From NCBI RefSeq assembly GCF_003293745.1, contig NZ_PTLZ01000004.1, positions 124,001 to 188,000 on the forward strand: a stretch of DNA of 64,000 nucleotides, written 5' to 3'. The stretch is from Herminiimonas fonticola. Its GTDB lineage: Bacteria; Pseudomonadota; Gammaproteobacteria; Burkholderiales; Burkholderiaceae_D. The notes under the pieces were generated by a model that saw only the letters and a list, made by a program, of their open reading frames with translations, was not told the origin of the DNA and searched no databases. The stretch's first letter is position 1. Each line of letters starts with the position of its first letter. Of the stretch, positions 53,625-63,403 are shown piece after piece. The position numbers and the translations under genes are program-made.

Positions 53625-54819
53625 TGCAATTCCAAAAGGATGGTCAGAATACCGACAAGGGGACGTAGCCGAATTCTCAAATGGACGTGCTTACAAACTA
53701 ACGGAATGGGAAAAACAAGGTACGCCAGTCATTCGACTTCAAAACCTTACTGGTTCCGGCAAGGATTATTACTATTCAAACTTGGAATTGCCTGAGCGTC
53801 AATATTGCGATTTTGGTGATTTACTTTATATGTGGTCTGCAACTTTTGGTGCGCATATCTGGAAAGGCCCAAAAGCGATCTATCACTACCATATTTGGAA
53901 AGTAACTTGTGATGAAGTAAATATTACTAAGCCTTATCTTTACCAGTTACTTAAGCAAAAAACTGAAGAGTGGATGAGCAAGTCGAACGGCATGGGAATT
54001 TTACATGTCACCAAGGGAAGCATGGAGGACATGCTATTACTGCTTCCCCCGCGTCCTGAACAACAAAAAATCGCAGCCACCCTCACCGCCGTTGATGACG
54101 TAATCGAATCCACCCAGGCGCAAATCAACAAGCTGAAAGACTTGAAGACCGGCATGATGCAAGAGTTGCTCACAAAGGGGATTGGTCACACGGAATTCAA
54201 GGATAGCGAAGTTGGACGTTTGCCAAAAGCTTGGAACGTTATCAGTTTGGAGGATATTACACTTGAGCATAAGCAAGGGTATTACTCTAAGGATGCATAC
54301 ACTTCAATTGGTGCTTATGTTGTACGTATTACTGACTTGAGCAATCCATATATTACATTTGAAGGCATGCCCAGAATGGTTATGTCTGAAGTTGATTTCA
54401 ATGCGTACAAGATTATTAAGGGTGATTTTTTATTTGCTAGGAGCGGTGCGATTGGGCGGTATGGAATTTTTGATTCCGATAACGAAGCAGTGTTTGCTTC
54501 TTATCTAATTCGTTTCCGTTTTAATCAGGACATGGCTTTAAATAAATTTGTGGGTTATTGCTACGAATCCGATTATTGCCAATTTCAGTTGCGTGCTATT
54601 ACGCAAGGAAGTTCAAACGTTAATATCAATGCTCAAAACATTAAAGGTCTTCTGATACCTCTACCTTCATTGCCAGAACAAGAAAAAATCGTCGCTCAGA
54701 TTTCAAGCTTGGACGCAACTTTAATCGCGAACACAAAAAAAATGAATGCGCTTCAGTCAACTAAGAAGGCACTCATGCAAGACCTCTTAACTGGCAAAGT
54801 CCGCGTCAAGGTGAACTGA
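53617..54819 (+). CDS. hsdS: Type I restriction-modification system, specificity subunit
   Basis: The protein has 400 residues. Two target recognition domains are each followed by a conserved helix-forming repeat: [21 protein letters not shown]... near 145-190, and [21 protein letters not shown]... near 345-395, ending in [14 protein letters not shown]. The first domain gives one half and the second the other half of the split DNA target. Both copies look intact. The coding sequence of the domains is more AT-rich than hsdM and hsdR, which is normal for exchanged specificity domains. It starts 8 bp before the hsdM stop and ends 3 bp before hsdR. Confidence 0.95.
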   Translation: MSNAIPKGWSEYRQGDVAEFSNGRAYKLTEWEKQGTPVIRLQNLTGSGKDYYYSNLELPERQYCDFGDLLYMWSATFGAHIWKGPKAIYHYHIWKVTCDEVNITKPYLYQLLKQKTEEWMSKSNGMGILHVTKGSMEDMLLLLPPRPEQQKIAATLTAVDDVIESTQAQINKLKDLKTGMMQELLTKGIGHTEFKDSEVGRLPKAWNVISLEDITLEHKQGYYSKDAYTSIGAYVVRITDLSNPYITFEGMPRMVMSEVDFNAYKIIKGDFLFARSGAIGRYGIFDSDNEAVFASYLIRFRFNQDMALNKFVGYCYESDYCQFQLRAITQGSSNVNINAQNIKGLLIPLPSLPEQEKIVAQISSLDATLIANTKKMNALQSTKKALMQDLLTGKVRVKVN

Positions 54820-54822
54820 CTC

Positions 54823-57800
54823 ATGACCAACGATGAATACGACAAAGTCGAACTGCCTGCGCTGCAGCAACTGCAACAGCTAGGCTGGACGTATTTGCCC
54901 GGCGCACAGTTCGCGCCGTCGCCAACTGGCGAGCGCACGTACTTCCGCGAAGTGGTGCTGGAAAAGCGCCTAGCTGCCGCTATGCAACGCATCAACCCGT
55001 GGATCAGTGACGAGAACTTGCGCAAGGTGGTGCGTGAAACTACACATCCGGTCACAGCGACGCTGATGGAAGCCAACCAGAACCTGTGGCAGAACATCGT
55101 GCATTACCAGTCGGTCGAACAGGATCTGGGTAAGGGGCGCAAAGGGCAGACGGTACGCCTCATCGATTTTGACAATATCGCCAATAACGAATTCCTGTGC
55201 GTCAACCAGTTCAAGATTGAAGGCATCAATGAGTCGATCATTCCTGACATCGTGCTATTCGTTAATGGATTACCGCTGGCGGTGATTGAGGCGAAGTCGC
55301 CTTACGTTACCAACCCGATGGAAAATGGCATCAACCAGCTTCGTCGCTATGCCAACCGACGCGCTCCGCATGAAGATGAAGGCGTTGAGAGATTGTTTTG
55401 GTATAACCAGTTGATGGTGTGTACGCATCGCGATCAGGCTCGCGTTGGAACGATCAGCTCCAAGGTTGAGCATTACCTGGAGTGGAAGGACGCTTACCCA
55501 TTCACAGAGGCACAAGTCGCTGCAGCGGTGAATGGCGATACATTGCAGTTGACAGTGGATACTGGCACTCATCAGAAGCAGCTTGGCGTAGCTGAACAAG
55601 CAGTGCCGTATGACGCTATCCTGAATAATCCTGTGGTGGCTAATTCGCAGCAGATTTTGCTTGCTGGCTTGTTCAGTCATGCCAACTTCCTGGATGTGAT
55701 TCAGAACTTCACTTTGTACGAGCCAGTCGATGGACGTGTGATCAAGAAAATTGCGCGTTACCAGCAGTTTCGCGCAGTGCATAAAACCATACATCGTCTC
55801 AAGACGGGTACCACCAAGAAAGACAAAGGCGGCATCATCTGGCACACGCAAGGCTCAGGCAAGTCGTTGACGATGGTGATGCTGGCCATCAAGATGCGGC
55901 GCGATCCGGCATTGCGTGACTACAAGCTGGTATTTGTTACAGATCGCACCCAACTCGACTCCCAACTCACTGCACAGTTTGAAAGAGCGCAGGGCGAAAC
56001 GGTCTATCACGCCAAGTCAGTCGCACACTTGAAGGAATTGCTAGCGCGCGATAGCGCCGATCTGGTTACGGCGATGGTCCAGAAATTCCAGGAGTCTGAG
56101 GATGACTTTGACTTCCCTGAGCTGAATACATCCGAGAAGATTATCGTGCTGGCTGATGAAGCGCACCGCACACAATATGGCACGCTTGGCGTGGCGATCA
56201 ATGCCGGCTTGCCTAATGCACCTAAGATTGCCTTCACAGGCACGCCGCTGATTACGTCGCAAAAGACTAGTCATGAGTTCGGCACCTATATCGATACCTA
56301 TACGATCGAAGAAGCCGTGGCTGACGGTGCGACCTGCCAGATTCTGTATGAGGGGCGGGAGGCGAAGACTAAAGTCACTGGCGACTCGCTGGACAAGCTC
56401 TTTGATGAATATTTTGCCGATCGCAGTGCGGAAGACAAGGCAGCAATCAAGAAGAAATACGGTACTGAACAAGCCGTGCTGGAAGCGCCTCAGCGCATCC
56501 GTTGGGTGTGTATCGATCTGCTCAAGCATTACCGTGAACATATCCAGCCTAACGGCTTCAAAGCGATGATTGTTACGTCTTCGCGTCGTGCAGCGGTGTT
56601 GTACAAGCAGGCGATAGATGAGCTGGAGGGGCCGGAGACGGCTGTCATCATTTCGGGCATGCATAACGACGATGCTTTTTTTGCGCCCTATACCGATAGC
56701 CTAGTGCAGAAGCAGCAGATCGACAATTTCAAGAAACCAATCGTTGATCAGCCCTTGTCGATCATCGTCGTCAAGGACATGCTGCTGACCGGCTTCGATG
56801 CACCGGTTTGCCAGGTGATGTACCTCGATCGCAAGTTGAAAGAGCATTCATTGCTTCAGGCGATCGCGCGGGTCAATCGAACCGCTTCAGGGAAGGCGCG
56901 AGGCTACATCGTTGATTACTTCGGCTTGAGCGATTATCTGACGGAAGCCTTGGACATGTTCTCGAAGGAGGACGTGGCCGGCGCGTTGCAAGACCTGAAG
57001 GATGAAATTCCGAAGCTGAAAGCGATGCACACTCGCGTGATGGGGCATTTCAAAGGCATCGATATTGATAATCTGGATGCTTGCATCCTGGCGCTGAAGG
57101 ATGAAGACAAGCGCCAACACTTCGAGATCGATTTCAAGAAGTTTGCGAAGCAGATGGATATCGTCATGCCGGACGCCGGTGCTAAGCCCTTCCTGCCTGA
57201 TCTGAAGGCGCTAGGCAAGATCAATCAAGGTGCGCGCAATCTATACCGCGACGCGCAACTGGATTTAGCCGGCGTGGGGGAGAAAGTGCGCGCCCTGATT
57301 GAAGAGCATATTCGCGCCACTGGTGTCGATCCTAAAATTCCGCCGATTGACTTGCTAGCAGTCGATTATAAGAAGAAGCTCCAGGAGCATAAGTCTGACG
57401 AATCCAAGGCGTCAGAAATCGAGAATGCGATCAAGCATCATATCGACATCAATCTTGCGGAAGACGAGGAGTACTACAAGTCGCTCAGTGCCAAGTTGAA
57501 TGAAATCCTGCTCAAGAAATCAGAGCATTGGGATGAGCTGGTACAGCTTCTATTGAATTTTCGCGACACCATCGAATCTGATCGCAAGCAGGCAGCCGAT
57601 AACCTGGGTCTGAATGATACGGAGTTTGCGTTCCATAACATTCTGGTGGCGGAAGTGTCGCTGCTTACTGGTAACGAATCACTCGGCGAGTTGATTCACG
57701 ATGAGATCGTCCAAGTAACAAAAGCATTGGTTGAGATGATGGATGAAGCAACTGTCATCGTCGATTTTTTCAAGAAGCCAGATGAGGTCAAACGGGTCAA

Positions 57801-57906
57801 AAAGAACATCAAGCGCGCAATCGTTGCATCCAGTTTCAACGATGACAAGCTGTACGGTGTTCTGACAGAGCGATTCATGGCCTTGGCACAGGTGAAATTC
57901 AAGTAA
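54823..57906 (+). CDS. hsdR: Type I restriction-modification system, endonuclease/translocase subunit
   Basis: The protein has 1027 residues. The N-terminal nuclease domain has the PD-(D/E)xK pattern D142...E156-A-K158 (PDIVLFVNGLPLAVIEAK). The SF2 motor follows: Walker A GSGKS at 344-348, DEAH at 445-448, then the second RecA lobe (DMLLTGFDAPVCQVMYLD, QAIARVNRTASGK). A C-terminal helical region contacts the methylase complex. It cleaves unmethylated DNA after translocation. It is intact and appears in the operon straight after hsdS; its TAA shares a base with the next ATG. Confidence 0.95.
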   Translation: MTNDEYDKVELPALQQLQQLGWTYLPGAQFAPSPTGERTYFREVVLEKRLAAAMQRINPWISDENLRKVVRETTHPVTATLMEANQNLWQNIVHYQSVEQDLGKGRKGQTVRLIDFDNIANNEFLCVNQFKIEGINESIIPDIVLFVNGLPLAVIEAKSPYVTNPMENGINQLRRYANRRAPHEDEGVERLFWYNQLMVCTHRDQARVGTISSKVEHYLEWKDAYPFTEAQVAAAVNGDTLQLTVDTGTHQKQLGVAEQAVPYDAILNNPVVANSQQILLAGLFSHANFLDVIQNFTLYEPVDGRVIKKIARYQQFRAVHKTIHRLKTGTTKKDKGGIIWHTQGSGKSLTMVMLAIKMRRDPALRDYKLVFVTDRTQLDSQLTAQFERAQGETVYHAKSVAHLKELLARDSADLVTAMVQKFQESEDDFDFPELNTSEKIIVLADEAHRTQYGTLGVAINAGLPNAPKIAFTGTPLITSQKTSHEFGTYIDTYTIEEAVADGATCQILYEGREAKTKVTGDSLDKLFDEYFADRSAEDKAAIKKKYGTEQAVLEAPQRIRWVCIDLLKHYREHIQPNGFKAMIVTSSRRAAVLYKQAIDELEGPETAVIISGMHNDDAFFAPYTDSLVQKQQIDNFKKPIVDQPLSIIVVKDMLLTGFDAPVCQVMYLDRKLKEHSLLQAIARVNRTASGKARGYIVDYFGLSDYLTEALDMFSKEDVAGALQDLKDEIPKLKAMHTRVMGHFKGIDIDNLDACILALKDEDKRQHFEIDFKKFAKQMDIVMPDAGAKPFLPDLKALGKINQGARNLYRDAQLDLAGVGEKVRALIEEHIRATGVDPKIPPIDLLAVDYKKKLQEHKSDESKASEIENAIKHHIDINLAEDEEYYKSLSAKLNEILLKKSEHWDELVQLLLNFRDTIESDRKQAADNLGLNDTEFAFHNILVAEVSLLTGNESLGELIHDEIVQVTKALVEMMDEATVIVDFFKKPDEVKRVKKNIKRAIVASSFNDDKLYGVLTERFMALAQVKFK

Positions 57907-58613
57907 TGATCGCGCCTGAGTATGTACAGGGGCGTGGCTTCGTTGCTGAAGTCATTCGTACCCCACGAACTAAATCCGCCCGCATTCAAGTGGATGAATC
58001 GGCGGTGTCGATTATCGTCCCCCTTGCGTTGCCTGATACACGCATCAGGAAGCTTCTGACTGAGAAAACGCGCTGGATCAAAGAAAAGCTGTACCTGCAT
58101 CAGCAGGAGGCTCCAGTTAGCAGCAAGGAGTTTGTCAGTGGGGAAGCCTTTCCCTACCTGGGTCGCAACTATCGCCTGAAGCTGGAGTCCGGTGCCTTCC
58201 AACCGGTTAAGCTGAAGCAGGGTCGCCTAGTTGTGACGCTGCCGGCAGACGCTGTTACGCCGGAGCTGGTCAAGAATGCTTTGATACGTTGGTATCGCTA
58301 CCAAGCGCAACAGCGGTTTGCGGAAAAGGTACAGCGCTATGCCAAAGTAATCGGTGTGAAGCCAACTGAGGTGGGTATCAAGACATTCAAATCCCGCTGG
58401 GGTAGCTGCAACGTACGCGGTGAAATCCTATTCCACTGGAAGGTCATTCTTGCGCCGCACCGTGTGGTGGATTACGTCGTGATTCATGAACTGTGTCACT
58501 TAAAACACCATGACCATTCGGCTGCATTTTGGAAATCAGTTGAACGATTGATGCCTGATTATCTGGAATGTAAGGAATGGCTAAGGGTGGAAGGCGCAAA
58601 GTTTGATATTTAG
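57906..58613 (+). CDS. YgjP-like (DUF45) metallopeptidase in the type I RM operon
   Basis: The protein has 235 residues, mostly the DUF45 domain. The zinc motif is HELCHLKHHDHSAAFW, preceded by RWGSCNVRGEILFHWKVILAPHRVVDYVV. Its ATG at 57906 shares a base with the hsdR stop, so translation is coupled. DUF45 genes often travel with type I restriction operons; a role in HsdR turnover has been suggested by such context but is not shown here. It differs from the chromosomal copy at 31712 in lacking the disordered N-terminus. Confidence 0.85.
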   Translation: MIAPEYVQGRGFVAEVIRTPRTKSARIQVDESAVSIIVPLALPDTRIRKLLTEKTRWIKEKLYLHQQEAPVSSKEFVSGEAFPYLGRNYRLKLESGAFQPVKLKQGRLVVTLPADAVTPELVKNALIRWYRYQAQQRFAEKVQRYAKVIGVKPTEVGIKTFKSRWGSCNVRGEILFHWKVILAPHRVVDYVVIHELCHLKHHDHSAAFWKSVERLMPDYLECKEWLRVEGAKFDI

Positions 58614-58649
58614 CATTTGCTAAGTTGTTTTAGCGCATAGGCTTTTAGG

Positions 58650-59069
58650 TTATTGGCCAAGAATAATTTTGATGCCGGCAGACAGCGCCTGTTCAACCAG
58701 ACCCCTGGCGACATCCTTAGCCCCGGATGTTACGGCGCTTGAAAGCTGCTCGCCGATTGGAGCTGTTCCTGAGACTGAATCCGGAATAGATCGAAGTACC
58801 GCCAGTCCTTTCTGAGTAAGTACAGCTCCTTGGCATATGCCATGACTGTACCCATGTGTACGGATGTATCCTTCCTGAGTGAGCCAAATGAGTGTGTGGA
58901 AGATTGGTTCCCAGTCCGAATCCTGCCAAGTAGGAATTCCTCCAAGATCAGAGGTAATCGAAAAGTGATCCGGCCCCAAATCCATAGGGGAGGGAAAGTC
59001 CTCGTAAAGTAAGGTGAAAATCTTTGAGACGGCGTCGTTAAAGATTTTTATGTTTTCGGAATTGCTCAT
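58650..59069 (-). CDS. Uncharacterised island protein, 139 residues
   Basis: I do not recognise a family. The middle reads like a winged-helix domain: FHTLIWLTQEGYIRTHGYS then GAVLTQKGLAVLRSIPD, the pattern of helix, recognition turn and wing. A C-terminal amphipathic helix region (GEQLSSAVTSGAKDVARGLVEQALSAGIKIILG) could mediate oligomers or membrane contact. The ATG at 59069 lacks a strong ribosome binding site. It is convergent with the hsd operon, 37 bp from the DUF45 stop. Confidence 0.6.
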   Translation of the reverse strand: MSNSENIKIFNDAVSKIFTLLYEDFPSPMDLGPDHFSITSDLGGIPTWQDSDWEPIFHTLIWLTQEGYIRTHGYSHGICQGAVLTQKGLAVLRSIPDSVSGTAPIGEQLSSAVTSGAKDVARGLVEQALSAGIKIILGQ

Positions 59070-59372
59070 TGTGGATGCGCCGTGAATTGGACGGTTGTAA
59101 TGGAAGCCCGCTAATGCGTAGCTATAAAGGCGCCGTTGGGCTTGGTTTTAGTGTTCCGATTTGGTGAAGGGCGCTGCTTCATTGGGAGGTCGTCTTGTGC
59201 CGCGTCACGTTGTAGATTATCTGGCAATTTGATAACCAAATACGGTGTTTCGCCACCATAACTCCTGCCTCAGGCGATTTATTTTGGTAGATAATCTGCA
59301 AATGGGCGAAAGTTTGCTCAACTCTGTCTCAAGTGACGGGGTAAAAAGTGGGTTGATTTTACATATTTGGGT

Positions 59373-59504
59373 CTGCAGTACGGAAATACGTCGGGCAACA
59401 AAAAACCCGCGCTCTCGTGAGAGGAACGCGGGTTTATGCATTTCTTGTTCTTGGTGGTGATAGGTGGATTTGAACCACCGACCCCAGCATTATGAGTGCT
59501 GTGC
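59373..59504. repeat. attR: right 132-bp direct repeat of the tRNA-Met island
   Basis: These bases are identical to 46213-46344. Here the repeat continues into the 5' part of the tRNA, so this end carries the complete gene. Confidence 0.92.
59400..59436 (-). terminator. Terminator of tRNA-Met
   Basis: On the minus strand AACCCGCG pairs with CGCGGGTT and is followed by T6; it starts 16 nt after the tRNA 3' end. An identical copy lies at 46240-46276 in attL. Confidence 0.85.
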
Positions 59505-59528
59505 TCTAACCAACTGAGCTATATCACC
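59452..59528 (-). tRNA. tRNA-Met (anticodon CAU), complete, with encoded CCA
   Basis: The 77-nt gene folds as a cloverleaf: acceptor GGTGATA/TATCACC, D arm GCTC/GAGC, anticodon arm CAGCA-CTCATAA-TGCTG with CAT, and T arm GGTGG-TTCAAAT-CCACC, ending ACCA. The elongator methionine tRNA fits; an isoleucine tRNA with lysidine at C34 has the same anticodon and cannot be excluded from this alone. The last 53 nt lie within the 132-bp island repeat. Confidence 0.9.
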
Positions 59529-59704
59529 AAACAGCCGAAAATTATGACGTTTTCGGCTGGCTAAGTCAATATGAAATTGCGGTAAGGGATGATTTATCCC
59601 TTGAATTCAGCTGATTTTTTGCTGACTTGATGGGTGAAAATCATTGTGCATTTGTAATGACTGAACTTGCTCGGGGATGACGCAGATGCAGACTCTAGCG
59701 GGAT

Positions 59705-60655
59705 TTACGGCTGATTTGCGCTGGTAATTTTGTGCAAAATGCTGCTTGGAGTGTCGGGTGCCAGACAGTCAATGACGTGGCGGTCCGGCATGCTGCGCAG
59801 CCAGGTCAGTTGCCGTTTGGCTAACTGGCGGGTAGCGACGATGCCTTTTTCGCGTAATTCAGCCAGGCCGTAGTCGCCGTCCAGATATTCCCAGCTTTGG
59901 CGATAGCCGACGCAACGCATGGAAGGCAGGCCAAGATGCAGGTCGCCTCGTGCGCGTAGCGCTTTAACTTCATTGATCAAGCCGCCGTCTTGCAGCATGG
60001 CGTCGAAGCGCGTTGCTATGCGCGCGTGCAAGACGCTGCGATCAGACGGTTCCAGTGCAATCGGCAGTAGATTGAAGGGCAATTCACTTTTCGGTGCTTG
60101 TGCCAACAATGCGGACATCGGCTGGCCGGTGAGCGCGATGATTTCCAGGGCGCGTTGTATGCGTTGCGAGTCGTTTGGTTTCAGGCGGGCGGCGGTAATA
60201 GGGTCCAGCTTTGCCAGCTTTGCATGCATGGCTGGCGAACCGATAAGTGCAGCTTCTGCATCCAGTTCTGCGCGCAATGCGGTATCAGCCTGCGGCAGCG
60301 CATCGAGTCCATCTTTTAAACCTTTGAAATACAGCATGGTGCCGCCGACCAGCAGGGGCAATTTGCCGCGCGCAATAATTTCTGCGGAAAGACGCAGTGC
60401 ATCTTCGCGGAACTGCATGACTGAATACGATTCCAGCGGGTCGAGAATGTCGATCAGATGATGCGGTACGCTTGCACGTTCATCGTCCGTTGGTTTGGCT
60501 GTACCAATATTCATCTCGCGATAAACCAGAGCGGAATCGACGGAAATGATTTCAGAAGGAATCCGTTCGGCGATCGCCAGTGCGGCGGCAGTTTTACCAG
60601 ACGCGGTTGGTCCCATGATGGAAACCACCAGCGGTTTAGCGATGAGGGTGCTCAT
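59705..60655 (-). CDS. miaA: tRNA dimethylallyltransferase
   Basis: The protein has 316 residues (E. coli MiaA also 316). It adds the isopentenyl group to A37 of tRNAs that read codons starting with U. The P-loop is GPTASGKTA near residue 15; the [16 protein letters not shown] motif follows. MiaB, encoded at 41321, then methylthiolates the product. It follows mutL by 60 bp, as in the E. coli amiB-mutL-miaA-hfq order; hfq is not found next, since the tRNA-Met gene and island follow. Confidence 0.95.
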   Translation of the reverse strand: MSTLIAKPLVVSIMGPTASGKTAAALAIAERIPSEIISVDSALVYREMNIGTAKPTDDERASVPHHLIDILDPLESYSVMQFREDALRLSAEIIARGKLPLLVGGTMLYFKGLKDGLDALPQADTALRAELDAEAALIGSPAMHAKLAKLDPITAARLKPNDSQRIQRALEIIALTGQPMSALLAQAPKSELPFNLLPIALEPSDRSVLHARIATRFDAMLQDGGLINEVKALRARGDLHLGLPSMRCVGYRQSWEYLDGDYGLAELREKGIVATRQLAKRQLTWLRSMPDRHVIDCLAPDTPSSILHKITSANQP

Positions 60656-60715
60656 GCGTTCTCGGCTTGCAGAATAAGTGTGATGAAACCGATGGTTGTC
60701 ACGTATGTAGTCACT

Positions 60716-62554
60716 TCAGCGACCGCGCTCGAACAGTTTGTCCAGATCCGATAAACCGAGTTGTACCCAGGTCGGCCGGCCGTGATTGCATTGATCTGCG
60801 CGCTCGGTTGCTTCCATCTGTCGCAGCAGCGCATTCATTTCCGGCACGGTTAATGTGCGATTGGCGCGCACCGCGGTATGACAAGCCAGCGTGCCCAGCA
60901 ATTCATTGCGTCGTTCCAGCAGTACGCGTGAAGCACCGAATTCACGCACGTCGCGCAATACATCGCGCGCCAGGCTTTGTGCGTCTGCATTTTTAAGCAA
61001 GGCCGGTACGGCGCGTACAGCGAGTGTGGTGGGCGACAAGGCAGCGATATCGAAACCTAGTGACTGCAGAATATCCTTGCTGTCTTCCGCCGTACCGACT
61101 TCCACGCCATCGGCATAGAAGGTGACCGGAATCAGCAGCGGCTGCACCTGCATCGCATTGTCGTCGAGCGCGTGCTTCAGTTGCTCGTACAAAATGCGTT
61201 CGTGCGCCGCATGCATATCGACCAGCACCAAGCCCTTGGTGTTTTGCGCCAGGATAAAAATCCCATGCAGCTGCGCCAGTGCAAAACCGAGCGGGAATTC
61301 ATCGTCCGACATGGTTTGCGCAGCCGCATGAACATTCATTGACGACTGTGAAAACGGTGCAGCGCTATCGTTGGATGCCGGGTCGCTGTTAAAGAGCGCG
61401 CCGTAATTCGCCGCGTTTTGCGCCACGCCATAAGGCGTATTGAATTGCGGCGCGAATGTGGTTTGCTGTTGTTCGCGTAACCATGGCAATGCGCTGGATG
61501 GCGCTGGTGTCGGCGAAGGTACGGCACCGAATGCAGTTGCCGAGGTTTGCGCCAGCGCGCGGCTGACAGCGTGGAATACAAATTGATGCACTGCGCGACT
61601 ATCGCGGAAGCGGACTTCGATCTTCGACGGGTGCACGTTCACATCGACCAAGGCTGGATCGAGATCGAGACTGATGACATACGATGGATAACGGTCGCCG
61701 TGCAAGACATCCTGATAGGCGGAACGCACCGCATGCATCAACAGTTTGTCGCGCACGAAGCGACCATTCACGTAAAAATATTGTGCATCGCCGCGTGCCT
61801 TGGACGCGGTCGGCAAGCCAATAAAGCCATGCAGATGTAAAGGGCCGGCGGTTTCTTCCAGTGGCAGACGTGCTCCGGAGAATTCATGGCCGAGAATATG
61901 CGCACTGCGTTTAGCGATATCGTTGATCGCCCAGTGATCGATGGTCTTGCCGTTATGCGTCAGCGAAAACGAAACATCAGGGCGCGATAGCGCAATGCGG
62001 CGCACGACTTCTGCGCAATGACCGAATTCGGTTTGTTCGGTTTTTAAGAATTTGCGGCGTGCCGGCGTGTTGAAATACAGATCCAGCACATCGACTGTGG
62101 TGCCAGGTGCGCCTGATGACGGCGCGACTGTGCTTTTTTGATCCAGATTTTGCACGCCTGTGATTTCCCACGCGTGCGCCGCATCGGCGGTGCGCGAGGT
62201 CAGGGTCAACTGTGCGACCGATGCGATTGACGCCAGCGCTTCACCGCGAAAACCCAAGGTCGCGACATTTTCCAGCTCGGTCAGCGAATTGATCTTTGAT
62301 GTGGCGTGGCGCGCCAAAGCCAGGGGCAATTGTTCTGGCGAAATGCCACGTCCATTGTCGGTAATGGCGATGCGTTTGACGCCACCTTGTTCCAGCCGCA
62401 CACTGATTTGCGTGGCACCTGCGTCCAAGGCGTTTTCCAGCAATTCCTTGACGACAGCAGATGGACGTTCTACCACCTCGCCGGCGGCGATTTGCGAAAT
62501 GAGTTGGTCGGAGAGTGGCTGTATGGGCCGGGCTGGCTGAACGGTTGCGTGCAT
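60716..62554 (-). CDS. mutL: DNA mismatch repair protein MutL
   Basis: The protein has 612 residues. The N-terminal GHKL ATPase has KELLENALDAGATQI, DNGRGI and GFRGEALASIASV. The C-terminal dimerisation domain carries VDMHAAHERILYE, which fits the endonuclease motif DQHA-x2-E-x4-E with Met for Gln, and a CNHGRPT motif near the end. It is therefore probably a nicking MutL, unlike E. coli MutL, which depends on MutH. A variable linker joins the domains (about 340-420). Confidence 0.93.
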   Translation of the reverse strand: MHATVQPARPIQPLSDQLISQIAAGEVVERPSAVVKELLENALDAGATQISVRLEQGGVKRIAITDNGRGISPEQLPLALARHATSKINSLTELENVATLGFRGEALASIASVAQLTLTSRTADAAHAWEITGVQNLDQKSTVAPSSGAPGTTVDVLDLYFNTPARRKFLKTEQTEFGHCAEVVRRIALSRPDVSFSLTHNGKTIDHWAINDIAKRSAHILGHEFSGARLPLEETAGPLHLHGFIGLPTASKARGDAQYFYVNGRFVRDKLLMHAVRSAYQDVLHGDRYPSYVISLDLDPALVDVNVHPSKIEVRFRDSRAVHQFVFHAVSRALAQTSATAFGAVPSPTPAPSSALPWLREQQQTTFAPQFNTPYGVAQNAANYGALFNSDPASNDSAAPFSQSSMNVHAAAQTMSDDEFPLGFALAQLHGIFILAQNTKGLVLVDMHAAHERILYEQLKHALDDNAMQVQPLLIPVTFYADGVEVGTAEDSKDILQSLGFDIAALSPTTLAVRAVPALLKNADAQSLARDVLRDVREFGASRVLLERRNELLGTLACHTAVRANRTLTVPEMNALLRQMEATERADQCNHGRPTWVQLGLSDLDKLFERGR

Positions 62555-62686
62555 CTGCAGATTATAACGTCGCCAGCCTGCAAACGGCAGTGAACCGATG
62601 CGTAATCAGACTGTCAGTTTGCATGAGCGGTGAGCACAATTACGAATGAGCAGTGGTGTATCATGCTGCCGCTACCAAGGAGAATT

Positions 62687-63340
62687 ATGGATTTCATGCA
62701 GTTTTTCGACATGATTTTGCATGTCGACAAGTATCTCGGTACCTTTATCGCGCAATACGGCGGACTGATTTATCTGGTTTTGTTTGCAATTATTTTTTGT
62801 GAAACAGGGTTGGTGGTTTTTCCATTCCTGCCGGGCGACACCTTGCTTTTCATCGCAGGTGCATTTTGCGCATCAGGCGGCATGAATATCTGGTTATTGC
62901 TGAGTTTGCTGATCGCGGCTGCGATCCTCGGCAATACGGTGAATTACTGGATAGGACGGCGCATAGGTGAAAAAGTATTCACCCATGACTATCGCTGGCT
63001 GGATCGCGATGCCTTGCAAAAAACGCATACTTTTTATGAAAAACATGGCGGTATCACTCTGATATTGGCGCGCTTTCTGCCTATCGTGCGTACGTTTGCG
63101 CCTTTCGTGGCCGGCATCTCGATGATGACCTTCGTGCGTTTTCAGTTCTTCAATGTCACTGGCGCGATTTTGTGGGTGGCCTTGCTGGTGGTGGGTGGCT
63201 ATTTGTTTGGCAACATCCCCATTATTCGGGATCATTTGAATACCATCGTGCTGATAGGCGTAGGTGCCGCAGCTGTGCCGGTTGCGCTTGGGGCTTTGTG
63301 GAAAGTCGCACAACGATTCAGAAAACCAAAAAAGCCGTAA
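62687..63340 (+). CDS. DedA-family membrane protein
   Basis: The protein has 217 residues and several hydrophobic segments. DedA family signatures: FCETGLVVFPFLPGDTLLFIAGAF near residue 35, GNTVNYWIGRRIG near 85, and FLPIVRTFAPFVAGISMMTFVRF near 145. These proteins act in undecaprenyl-phosphate or phospholipid recycling and membrane-potential homeostasis. The ATG at 62687 follows AAGGAG and is preferred to an upstream in-frame start at 62630. It sits on the opposite strand between mutL and the amidase gene, separating a pair that is adjacent in many bacteria. Confidence 0.9.
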   Translation: MDFMQFFDMILHVDKYLGTFIAQYGGLIYLVLFAIIFCETGLVVFPFLPGDTLLFIAGAFCASGGMNIWLLLSLLIAAAILGNTVNYWIGRRIGEKVFTHDYRWLDRDALQKTHTFYEKHGGITLILARFLPIVRTFAPFVAGISMMTFVRFQFFNVTGAILWVALLVVGGYLFGNIPIIRDHLNTIVLIGVGAAAVPVALGALWKVAQRFRKPKKP

Positions 63341-63341
63341 T

Positions 63342-63371
63342 AAAAAAGCCGCGAATTTCGCGGCGTTTTTA
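63342..63371. terminator. Bidirectional terminator between the DedA gene and the amidase gene
   Basis: AAAAAGCCGCGAA and TTCGCGGCGTTTTT form a stem with almost no loop and have runs of A and T on the two sides. Confidence 0.82.
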
Positions 63372-63403
63372 TTTGTCGGTATTTTTATTTGCAGCTGTCG
63401 ACA

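Noticed and set aside
53617-54819. Phase-variable or truncated hsdS
   Set aside because: Both recognition domains and both conserved helices are complete, no inverted hsdS copy is present, and no recombinase lies next to it.
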